Shown here: piece after piece, positions 41,382 through 49,064 of the stretch
Layout of the letters: every line of letters starts with the position of its first letter
Numbering within the stretch: the first letter of the stretch is position 1
Assembly (NCBI RefSeq): GCF_009674685.1
Contig: NZ_WKJI01000001.1
Location: 620,001 to 684,000 of the forward strand
Origin: Pedobacter puniceum
GTDB taxonomy: Bacteria; Bacteroidota; Bacteroidia; Sphingobacteriales; Sphingobacteriaceae
Direction of reading: 5' to 3'
Length of the DNA: 64,000 nt
Position numbers and translations under genes: made by a program
The notes under the pieces: model-generated
The model's database searches: none
Told to the model about the DNA's origin: nothing
What the model saw: the letters and a program-made list of their open reading frames with translations, nothing else

Positions 41382-42263
41382 TTATTCTTTCACTTGAGGG
41401 CTTTCTATTTTATTTTCTACAACAATTTTAGTTGCACCAGCTCTTTGAGACATCACTTGTTTACCAAGTTCTTGTAAACCTTTACTTTCATAAATTTTCA
41501 TTGCCGTAGAAACGTCTATTGCTTGTCTGGTTTGCTCATCTAAATCAAAAGTTAGGGTAATAAAATTTAGTCTAACACCAAGTGGTTCAAGTATTTTATT
41601 GCTTTTGTTTAGTAAATGAGCTTCAATTTCAGATTGGTCTAACTCAACAATATCTTCATTGATAAAAACGGATTTTGCAACATCTTTAATTCTTTTATCA
41701 ATCACCATATTTTCAGCACTTTCAAAAGCTTTTTCATTTATAGCGTCTGGATCATCCGCATTAGCGTTTGCTCTGCCAATATGCTTAGCTTGTTTTATAA
41801 ATGCTAGAGGCTCGGTAATAGAGTAATCATAATCAATGTGAACGTTTGCTCTAACCCTGTCTTTAAGGTTAGAAATAAATTTACTCTCGCCTTGCATAGG
41901 GTAGTTAGGAATTACAACCTTCATGTAACAAGCGTTTAAGCCGCCTTTGGGTACAGCATCGCCGGCATTAATTTTTTTCCAACTCATGCCACAGTCGTCA
42001 GAAACAACTACCTGCTGGTTTGATTTTGCATAATTGCAGCTTTGTACAGTAAATAAAACAGCTATAGCACATAAAGTCCAAACGTATTTAGCACCTTTTA
42101 CAAAAGCATAAATGGCTAAAGAAACACCTAAAAGCATGAAAATGCCATTGATAGGGTTGTTAATCATGTAATTTCCTAGTATAGCTTTTGTAACACTGTA
42201 GATTAAGATGCTTATTATAGCAACAGCTATTGCGATGAGGAAGAGTTTAATGGTTTTGTTCAT
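41382..42263 (-). CDS. SPFH/Band 7-domain membrane protein
   Basis: 293 residues. Two membrane helices near the N-terminus (KLFLIAIAVAIISILIYSV and FMLLGVSLAIYAFVKGA), then a third hydrophobic stretch ending in the lipobox-like LFTVQSC. The SPFH domain covers about 90-270: an N-terminal strand region, NVHIDYDYSITEPLAFIKQ, then ENMVIDKRIKDVAKSVFINEDIVELDQSEIEAHLLN, GVRLNFITLTFDLDEQTRQAIDVS. The tail is an Ala/Gln/Glu-rich helix. These proteins assemble in membrane microdomains and help protease or channel function. It is transcribed alone, opposite to LutA. Confidence 0.85.
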   Translation of the reverse strand: MNKTIKLFLIAIAVAIISILIYSVTKAILGNYMINNPINGIFMLLGVSLAIYAFVKGAKYVWTLCAIAVLFTVQSCNYAKSNQQVVVSDDCGMSWKKINAGDAVPKGGLNACYMKVVIPNYPMQGESKFISNLKDRVRANVHIDYDYSITEPLAFIKQAKHIGRANANADDPDAINEKAFESAENMVIDKRIKDVAKSVFINEDIVELDQSEIEAHLLNKSNKILEPLGVRLNFITLTFDLDEQTRQAIDVSTAMKIYESKGLQELGKQVMSQRAGATKIVVENKIESPQVKE

Positions 42264-42440
42264 ATGAGTTTAATTAGTGAGTATGATATTGAGATTCTTA
42301 ATTCTTGTTTTTATTACAATTATAGTCCATTAATTTTCTATTTTTTTTGTTGGTAACTGATTTGTTAAACGTCAGTAGATAAACAAATATAAGATAGCGG
42401 GTAGCTGATTTTAAAAATCGTAATAAATTCTAATAAATTT

Positions 42441-42791
42441 TTAAGCTTGTTCACCAAAAGTTAACAAGTTAAAATCAGGGTCTAACAAGGCAAATTCTTT
42501 TTGTCTCCAAGGTTTGATTTCTAAAGGTCCATTAGGATGTATTTCTACTCCATGTTTGATAAAGCTTTGGTAGATTTCATCAATAGCCTTTACTCTGATG
42601 TAAACTTGTCCGTAATTAGTCTTAGGGTCTAGTGCTTTAAACTCAAAAAAATGTATTTCAATCTGGTCTTTTGTTAAAATCAAATAATCACCATAATCTC
42701 CTGATACTTTAAAACCAAGTTTATTTACATAATAATCTGACGTTATAGTTTTATTACGCATAGGGAGTTTGGGGCAGGCGGATGTTAACAT
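42441..42791 (-). CDS. VOC-family (BleO/glyoxalase-like) protein
   Basis: 116 residues. It shows the vicinal-oxygen-chelate beta-alpha-beta-beta-beta pattern: ACPKLPMRNKTITSDYYVNKLGFKVSGDYGDYLILTKDQIEIHFFE and then VYIRVKAIDEIYQSFIKHGVEIHP ... REFALLDPDFNLLTFGE. The first half resembles bleomycin-binding proteins in Bacteroidota, which sequester drugs rather than catalyse. The start MLTSACPKLPMRN is the typical family start. It is monocistronic; the adjacent promoters are not clear. Substrate unknown. Confidence 0.8.
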   Translation of the reverse strand: MLTSACPKLPMRNKTITSDYYVNKLGFKVSGDYGDYLILTKDQIEIHFFEFKALDPKTNYGQVYIRVKAIDEIYQSFIKHGVEIHPNGPLEIKPWRQKEFALLDPDFNLLTFGEQA

Positions 42792-42989
42792 AATTTTGGG
42801 TTGAATTAATTTTTCATTTTAAGCTTATGCTTATCAATATTACAAAAAATAAAACCCAATCATAAAAACACCTCATCAAAAATTAAATTCTTATTAAAGT
42901 TTAACGCACTTCAATAACCTTCCTATTACAGAGATAAGATGCTATAATTCTTAGAGAAAAACCTACAAAGAATAAGCCTTTTAATAACC

Positions 42990-42997
42990 TATTTTTG
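42990..42997 (+). promoter_or_regulatory. -7 promoter element of the PUL glycosidase gene cluster
   Basis: TATTTTTG fits TAnnTTTG. It overlaps an upstream in-frame ATG at 42995 and so argues for the later ATG at 43064 as the true start. The -33 element is weak. Confidence 0.4.
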
Positions 42998-43063
42998 AAT
43001 TTCATATGCTTAATAGCAATTGTTGTTAAGGTTTTTATAAAAATCTGCAAACCTAAATTATAT

Positions 43064-45793
43064 ATGAAGTTCATTCTCAGATTTACAGGATACACTGTTT
43101 GTATGATGTTTTCTTTGCTGCTCAACTCGGCGATAGCCAAAACAGCTAAAGAAAAAATTAATGTTGTGATACCTGCACAAGCTAGCTCAAGGGTAATATT
43201 TGGTGCTACACAATTGGTAAAACATCTTAATCAATTAGATTATCAAGCCCAAATTGCAAAGAACAATAAGCCTAACGCAAGGGCGAAAAATATCATCTTA
43301 ACCAATCAAAAAACAAATGGTAAAGAAAGTTATGCGATTGTTTCTGATGCGAAAGGAAATATAAATTTAGCTAGTGGAGATGAATCTGGCGCTTTATACG
43401 CTTTTATTACTTTAACAGAACAAGTTAAAGCACAAGGTAAATTGCCTGAAAACCTACAAATTAAAGATAAGCCAGAAATGGTTTTGCGTGGTACGGCTAT
43501 AGGTTTGCAAAAGCCAGATTATCTGCCTGGTCGTGATGTTTATGAATATCCATACACACCAGAAACTTTTCCTTGGTTTTATGATAAGCAACAGTGGATA
43601 GCCTACTTAGATATGATGCTGGCTAACCGTTATAACTCTTTGTATTTATGGAATGGACATCCTTTTTCTTCTTTAGTAAAGCTAAAAGAGTATCCTTATG
43701 CTTTAGAAGTTGATGAAGCTACTTTTAAAAAGAATGAAGAGATTTTTAAATTTTTAACCGAGGAGGCCGATAAACGCGGAATTTGGGTTATTCAGATGTT
43801 TTATAACATCTTGATACCAAAACCTTTTGCAGAAAAACACGGATTAAAAACTCAGGATAGAAACCGCCCAATTATCCCAGTTATTGCAGATTATACACAG
43901 AAATCTATTGCTGCTTTTGTACAAAAATATCCTAACGTAGGTTTATTGGTTACTTTGGGCGAGGCTATGGAAGGCGTAGGGCAAGATGATATTAATTGGT
44001 TCACGAAAACCATTATTCCGGGTGTGCAAGATGGTTTAAAAGCGCTAGGAAGTAAAACCGAGCCACCTATTGTATTAAGAGCGCATGATAGTGATGCGCC
44101 TGCGGTTATGAAAGCAGCTTTACCATTGTATAAAAATTTATATACCATGGCTAAATACAATGGCGAGGCTTTAACAACTTATACACCACGTGGTAAATGG
44201 GCCGATTTACACCGAAGCCTTAGCAGAATAGGAACCGTACATGTTCAAAATGTACATATTTTAGCTAATCTAGAGCCTTTTAGATATGGCTCGGCAGATT
44301 TTATTCAAAAATCTGTACAGGCAATGCACTATGTTTATGAGGCTAACGCTTTGCATCTATACCCGCAAGCATCTTATTGGGATTGGCCTTATACAGCCGA
44401 TAAAGCACCAAATAGATTGATGCAATTAGACCGCGATTGGATTTGGTATAAAGCCTGGGCCAGATATGCTTGGGATTCTAAAAGAGAGCGCTCAGCAGAA
44501 ATTGCCTATTGGTCTAAAGAGTTAGGCGCAAAATATGGTGCTAACCAAGAAACGGGTAAACATATTTTAGATGCTTACGAAGAATCAGGAGAGATTTCCC
44601 CTAAATTATTAAGACGTTTTGGTATTACCGATGGAAATAGGCAAACCCTTACTTTGGGGATGCTTACCACACAATTTATAAATCCTTTCCGTTACGGAGT
44701 TTTTACTTTGATGTACGAGTCTGAGGCGCCCGAAGGCGAGATGATTATTGACTATGCCGAGAAAGAGTGGAAAAAACAAGGTCATATAGGCGAAACGCCT
44801 GTTCAAGTTGCTAAAGAAGTGGTTGAGCATGGTAGAAAAGCAATTGCCGCAATAGAAAAAGCAAAAGCTGGTGTAAAGGCAAATCAGGATGAGTTTGATA
44901 GATTGCTTAACGATATGTATTGCTACGATGCTATGGCAAACTTCTATGCCGATAAAGTAACCGCAGCATTATGGATTTTGAAATTCAAATATTCTAACGA
45001 TGTTAAAGATTTAGACCAAGCATTACCATTCTTAGAAAGTAGCGTTCAGCATTATCAGAAATTGGTTAAACTAACAGAAAATCATTATTTATACGCCAAC
45101 AGCATGCAAACCAAGCAGCGTAAAATACCTATGCGTGGTGTTGATAAAACTTTTATCCATTGGAAAGAAGTATTGCCTGTTTTTGAAACCGAATTGAAGA
45201 ATTTTAAACATAGCATTGATTCTTTAAAAAGTACCAAAACAGCAAGTAATATCGCCGTTAAGGCTTATGAAAATGCAGTAGTTAAATTTCAAGATAAGCA
45301 ATTGTATTATACTGTAAAAGAGCAAGCTAAGGCTTTCGCCGATGAAGATTTGAAAATAAAAGCTTTAACACCAGAGCTTATTGGTTTAAACGCCTTACAA
45401 TTATCAGCGGAAGCGCAAATAAAAAATGGTACGCAAATTACCTTTACCAATGCTAAACCTGTAACCGTTTTGGTAGGATTTTTTAATAAAAAAGACGCTC
45501 AGTTCTCGCCAACGCCAGAGTTAGAGACTGATGCCAGTGCTAACAATTACGGACAAGCAGAAAGTAAAATTTCTAATGCCATCATCATAGAAAATTATCC
45601 GGCTATAAATGTACATGCTTATACTTTCCCTGCCGGAAAAAATACCTTAAGTTTAGCTAAAGGAAAAGCCTTAGTTTTAGGTTTTATAGATGCAAATCAA
45701 AAAATTAAAATTTTTGATGCAGGTTTAAACGGCAATGGCAGAGATATAGATTGGCTTTTTGGTTATTACGCACCAACTGATGTTAAATTGTAA
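43064..45793 (+). CDS. Putative exported glycoside hydrolase, unassigned family
   Basis: 909 residues from the ATG at 43064, where a Sec signal peptide begins (KFILRFTGYTVCMMFSLLLNSAIAK). An ATG at 42995 would add 23 residues overlapping a promoter and is rejected. The N-terminal 100 residues resemble the small alpha/beta domain found ahead of several glycosidase barrels (GH20, GH67, GH115). A (beta/alpha)8-type region follows from about residue 140: GTAIGLQKPDYLPG, WIAYLDMMLANRYNSLYLWNGHPFSS, LLVTLGEAMEGVGQDDINWF, DWPYTADKAPNRLMQLDRDW. The Glu in GEAMEG is a candidate catalytic acid. A long helical C-terminal region ends in a beta domain. It begins a run of pectin-type enzymes, so a side-chain sugar acid or deoxy sugar is plausible (inference). 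Confidence 0.6.
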   Translation: MKFILRFTGYTVCMMFSLLLNSAIAKTAKEKINVVIPAQASSRVIFGATQLVKHLNQLDYQAQIAKNNKPNARAKNIILTNQKTNGKESYAIVSDAKGNINLASGDESGALYAFITLTEQVKAQGKLPENLQIKDKPEMVLRGTAIGLQKPDYLPGRDVYEYPYTPETFPWFYDKQQWIAYLDMMLANRYNSLYLWNGHPFSSLVKLKEYPYALEVDEATFKKNEEIFKFLTEEADKRGIWVIQMFYNILIPKPFAEKHGLKTQDRNRPIIPVIADYTQKSIAAFVQKYPNVGLLVTLGEAMEGVGQDDINWFTKTIIPGVQDGLKALGSKTEPPIVLRAHDSDAPAVMKAALPLYKNLYTMAKYNGEALTTYTPRGKWADLHRSLSRIGTVHVQNVHILANLEPFRYGSADFIQKSVQAMHYVYEANALHLYPQASYWDWPYTADKAPNRLMQLDRDWIWYKAWARYAWDSKRERSAEIAYWSKELGAKYGANQETGKHILDAYEESGEISPKLLRRFGITDGNRQTLTLGMLTTQFINPFRYGVFTLMYESEAPEGEMIIDYAEKEWKKQGHIGETPVQVAKEVVEHGRKAIAAIEKAKAGVKANQDEFDRLLNDMYCYDAMANFYADKVTAALWILKFKYSNDVKDLDQALPFLESSVQHYQKLVKLTENHYLYANSMQTKQRKIPMRGVDKTFIHWKEVLPVFETELKNFKHSIDSLKSTKTASNIAVKAYENAVVKFQDKQLYYTVKEQAKAFADEDLKIKALTPELIGLNALQLSAEAQIKNGTQITFTNAKPVTVLVGFFNKKDAQFSPTPELETDASANNYGQAESKISNAIIIENYPAINVHAYTFPAGKNTLSLAKGKALVLGFIDANQKIKIFDAGLNGNGRDIDWLFGYYAPTDVKL

Positions 45794-45797
45794 ACGG

Positions 45798-47339
45798 ATG
45801 AAGAAATTACTTTATAGCTTTTTAATAATCTTAGCTGCTAAAACCGAAGTTTTAGCACAGCAGGTAAACCTTGGTCAAAAATTAAATCAATACGTTAAGC
45901 AATTTAATGCTGATGATAACGAAGCGGTAAAAAATTTAGTGCCTAATGCCGATGCCTATCTGTGGTTAAATGAGAATATCCCTTTATTAGATTTTCCGGA
46001 TAAAGAGATAGAAGAGAAGTATTATTTCCGTTGGTGGTCTTTTAGAAAACATCTAAAACAAACACCTGATGGCTATATCTTTACCGAGTTTATAGAACCA
46101 GTAAAACATGCCGGAAAGCATCAATCTATCAGTTGTGCTTTAGGTCATCATATCTATGAGGGTAGGTGGTTAAAAAATCAAGAATACATGAAGCAATATC
46201 TTAATTTTTGGTTGTATGATGCTGATAAAGGACAATCAAAACCACGTTTCCATCAGTTTAGTAGTTGGGTAGATGATGCTGTTTTAGCGCAATACATGGT
46301 TCATCCTGATAAAGCATATCTCCAAAAGATACTACCCGCTTTAGATGCCGATTATGAAAAATGGGAGCAAGAGCGCAAACTTAAAAACGGTATGTTTTGG
46401 CAACATGATGTTAAAGATGGCATGGAAGAATCTGTTAGCGGAAGCAGGAGAGACGAGAATATGCGCCCAACCATTAACAGTTATATGTATGGTAATGCAA
46501 AGGCTTTAGCTTTGTTAGCAAATGAAGTTAATAACCCAACATTAACGCAAAAATATGCTAGTAGAGCAGCTGTTTTAAAACAATTGGTTCAGGATTCTTT
46601 ATGGGATGCTAAAGAGAAATTTTTTAAAACCAAAATGGCTAAAGGAGATACTTTACATGGTGCTAGAGAAGCTATAGGTTTTATCCCTTGGTATTTTAAT
46701 TTACCTGCCGATAAGAAGGAATATGCTAAGGCTTGGAGTCAGTTATTAGATACTGCTGGTTTTAAAGCTAAATGGGGCTTAACAACTGCCGAGCGTAGAG
46801 AACCTACCTTCAGAACTCGTGGAAGCGGCCATGGCTGCGAGTGGGATGGTGCTGTTTGGCCTTTTGCTAGCTCGCAAACCTTACGTGGTTTATCCAATTT
46901 GCTGAATAATTACAGCAAAAAAGGTAAAATGAATGCATCTGTTTTTTACAACGAGTTACATAAATATGCTTGGTCTCAGCAAATGTACGGTAAGCCTTAC
47001 ATTGGCGAGTATCAGGATGAAAGTAATGGCGAGTGGTTAAAAGGAGATCATCCGAGAAGTAAATTTTATAACCACTCTACTTTTATGGATTTGGTTATTC
47101 AGGATTTAATCGGCTTAAAGCCACAGCTTGATAACTCAATTATTATTAAACCCTTAATCCCGAAAGGTAAAGTAGATTGGTTTCAACTAAGTCAGGTGCC
47201 TTATAAAGGTAAAATACTCGCCATCATTTGGGATAAAACCGGAGAGCGCTATCAAAAAGGAAAAGGTTTAATGCTTTTTGCTGATGGTAAACTTATAGCT
47301 CAATCTAAAAAGCTTCAAACTTTAAAAGTTAATTTATAA
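45798..47339 (+). CDS. Exported (alpha/alpha)6-barrel glycoside hydrolase (MGH1-like)
   Basis: 513 residues from the ATG at 45798, where a signal peptide starts (KKLLYSFLIILAAKTEVLA). An earlier in-frame ATG overlaps the previous gene and is rejected. Helical repeats and glycosidase-type motifs are spread through the protein: FTEFIEPVKHAGKHQSISC, FHQFSSWVDDAVL, SVSGSRRDENMRPTINSYMYGNAKAL and RGSGHGCEWDGAVWPFASSQTL. The DE and EWDG residues are candidate catalytic acids. This layout matches the MGH1-like (GH63/GH37-related) (alpha/alpha)6 barrels. It starts 4 nt after the preceding stop, so the two enzymes are coupled. Substrate not known; a polysaccharide side-chain link is likely. Confidence 0.65.
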   Translation: MKKLLYSFLIILAAKTEVLAQQVNLGQKLNQYVKQFNADDNEAVKNLVPNADAYLWLNENIPLLDFPDKEIEEKYYFRWWSFRKHLKQTPDGYIFTEFIEPVKHAGKHQSISCALGHHIYEGRWLKNQEYMKQYLNFWLYDADKGQSKPRFHQFSSWVDDAVLAQYMVHPDKAYLQKILPALDADYEKWEQERKLKNGMFWQHDVKDGMEESVSGSRRDENMRPTINSYMYGNAKALALLANEVNNPTLTQKYASRAAVLKQLVQDSLWDAKEKFFKTKMAKGDTLHGAREAIGFIPWYFNLPADKKEYAKAWSQLLDTAGFKAKWGLTTAERREPTFRTRGSGHGCEWDGAVWPFASSQTLRGLSNLLNNYSKKGKMNASVFYNELHKYAWSQQMYGKPYIGEYQDESNGEWLKGDHPRSKFYNHSTFMDLVIQDLIGLKPQLDNSIIIKPLIPKGKVDWFQLSQVPYKGKILAIIWDKTGERYQKGKGLMLFADGKLIAQSKKLQTLKVNL

Positions 47340-47365
47340 ATCTTACAAATTTTCATCAACATCAC

Positions 47366-48928
47366 ATGTTAAAGATATTTAAAAGCATAAGTTTCATTTG
47401 CTGCTTAAGTCTTTGCTTAAATGCTTACTCGCAAAACTTCTACAATGTTGTAAAATATGGTGCAAAAAACGACAGTAGCAAGCTAGCCACACAAGCCATA
47501 AGCAAAGCTATAGCAGCAGCTTCAAAAGCAGGCGGTGGTACGGTTTATTTTCCTGCTGGGAAATATTTAACAGGTCCTATTCACTTAAAAAGTAATATTA
47601 CCATTTTTATTGATGCTGGTGCCGAGCTTCATTTTAGCGATAATTTTGATGATTATTTACCGATGGTGAAATCTAGATGGGAAGGTACCGAGGTTACCAA
47701 TTTCTCGCCATTTTTTTACGGTTATGAATTAGAAAATATTGCCATTGTAGGCAGAGGGAAAATAGATGGACATGGTAAAAAATGGTGGGCTTTTTCTGAA
47801 GTTCATGTAAAGAAATTAACAGAAGATTCTAAATGGCAAAAAGAGTTTAAAAGGTTAAATAAAGATGTTTTAGCTCCGGATTTACCGGGCTGGATAGAAA
47901 GAGGATTTTTACGTCCGCCTTTTATACAATTTATGTATTGCAAAAATGTACAAATTAAGGATATTACCATTGTAAACTCTCCGTTTTGGACGGTTAACCC
48001 ACAATTTTGTGAGAATGTAACTGTTGATGGCGTTACAATAGAAAATCCACCTTCACCAAATACTGATGGTATAAATCCAGAATCTTGCAATAATGTACAT
48101 ATTTCTAATTGCCATATTAGCGTTGGTGATGATTGTATAACGATAAAATCTGGTAAAGACCGCTCGGGCCGAAAATTAAATGTACCGGCAGAAAATTATA
48201 CCATTACCAATTGTACCATGTTGCGTGGTCATGGTGGTGTGGTTATAGGTAGCGAAATGTCTGGCGGTGTTAAGAAAATCACCATTTCTAATTGTGTTTT
48301 TGATGGTACAGATAGAGGCTTGCGTATTAAAACCGCTCGTGGTAGAGGTGGCGTGGTAGAAGAAATCAGGGTGGATAATATCATCATGAAAAATATCAGA
48401 GATCAAGCCATTGTTTTAGATATGCAATACGCAAAAACAGATGTAGAGCCTATTTCAGAAAGAACTCCGGCATTTAGAAATATACATTTTAGTAATATCA
48501 CCGCTCAGGTAAATCAAGCTGGATATTTGAATGGTTTAGAAGAAATGCCTATAGAAAATATCAGTTTTAATGATATTAATATTGATGCAAAAAGTGGCTT
48601 TAAGATCAAAAATGCAAACCGCATTTCTTTCCATAATGTGCAAGTAAATACCAAAATGGGCTCTGCCATAACAGCAGAAAATGTAAAAGACTTAGTTATT
48701 GATGATGTTAAATCTTACAGTCCTATAAAAGGTGTTCCTTTAATTGATTTTATGAATGTAGAAGACGCTTTTCTTTACAATTCTTATCCTGTAAAAGGAA
48801 CTGATATTTTCTTAAGATTAAAAGGCGAGTTAACCAAAGATATTACTGTTAAAAACAACTTATTAAAGCATGTTGTAACGCCAGTATTAAAAGAAAAAGA
48901 GGTAAAGATTGATGTTGTTGCCGATTAA
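47366..48928 (+). CDS. GH28 family polygalacturonase-like enzyme
   Basis: 520 residues with a signal peptide (KIFKSISFICCLSLCLNAYSQ). A right-handed beta-helix with the GH28 motifs in order: NTDGINPES, SVGDDCITIKSGKD (catalytic Asp pair), RGHGGVVIGSEMSGG (His) and RIKTARGRGG. These cover the residues used in hydrolysis of galacturonides or rhamnogalacturonan. The early DSSKLATQAISKAIAAASKAGGGTVYFPAGKYLTGPI is the family start. Exo- or endo-action and specificity (galacturonan, rhamnogalacturonan or xylogalacturonan) cannot be read. It follows the two other hydrolases by 26 nt and is 136 nt before GH95, with a REP-like element in that gap. Confidence 0.92.
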   Translation: MLKIFKSISFICCLSLCLNAYSQNFYNVVKYGAKNDSSKLATQAISKAIAAASKAGGGTVYFPAGKYLTGPIHLKSNITIFIDAGAELHFSDNFDDYLPMVKSRWEGTEVTNFSPFFYGYELENIAIVGRGKIDGHGKKWWAFSEVHVKKLTEDSKWQKEFKRLNKDVLAPDLPGWIERGFLRPPFIQFMYCKNVQIKDITIVNSPFWTVNPQFCENVTVDGVTIENPPSPNTDGINPESCNNVHISNCHISVGDDCITIKSGKDRSGRKLNVPAENYTITNCTMLRGHGGVVIGSEMSGGVKKITISNCVFDGTDRGLRIKTARGRGGVVEEIRVDNIIMKNIRDQAIVLDMQYAKTDVEPISERTPAFRNIHFSNITAQVNQAGYLNGLEEMPIENISFNDINIDAKSGFKIKNANRISFHNVQVNTKMGSAITAENVKDLVIDDVKSYSPIKGVPLIDFMNVEDAFLYNSYPVKGTDIFLRLKGELTKDITVKNNLLKHVVTPVLKEKEVKIDVVAD

Positions 48929-48958
48929 TTATTTAGTTGTTTTAAACCCCGATTTTAT

Positions 48959-49022
48959 GTCAGGCTGAGCGGAGTCGAAGCCTTTTCTGAGTATATCAAA
49001 GAGAGCATGTTTTGACTACGCT
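48959..49022. repeat. REP-like palindromic repeat between GH28 and GH95 genes
   Basis: GTCAGGCTGAGCGGAGTCGAAGCC (from 48960) is the recurrent REP-type unit with a core GAGCGGAGTCGA and a short stem AGGCT/AGCCT (48962-48966 and 48979-48983). A degraded copy in the opposite direction, TTTTGACTACGCT (49010-49022), lies 29 nt after the first core, giving an inverted pair like a REPIN. It is the only such element I see in the window. Confidence 0.65.
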
Positions 49023-49064
49023 AGAAATGGTTTATGGTTTAAGATAGCCTCAAAATTCTGATTC

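Noticed and set aside
42995-43063. Longer N-terminus for the glycosidase gene, starting at the ATG at 42995
   Set aside because: The ATG overlaps a TATTTTTG -7 box, and the signal peptide begins only at the ATG at 43064.
43064-45793. Assigning the large glycosidase to GH115 or GH67
   Set aside because: The N-terminal domain is similar in kind, but the characteristic active-site motifs of those families were not found.
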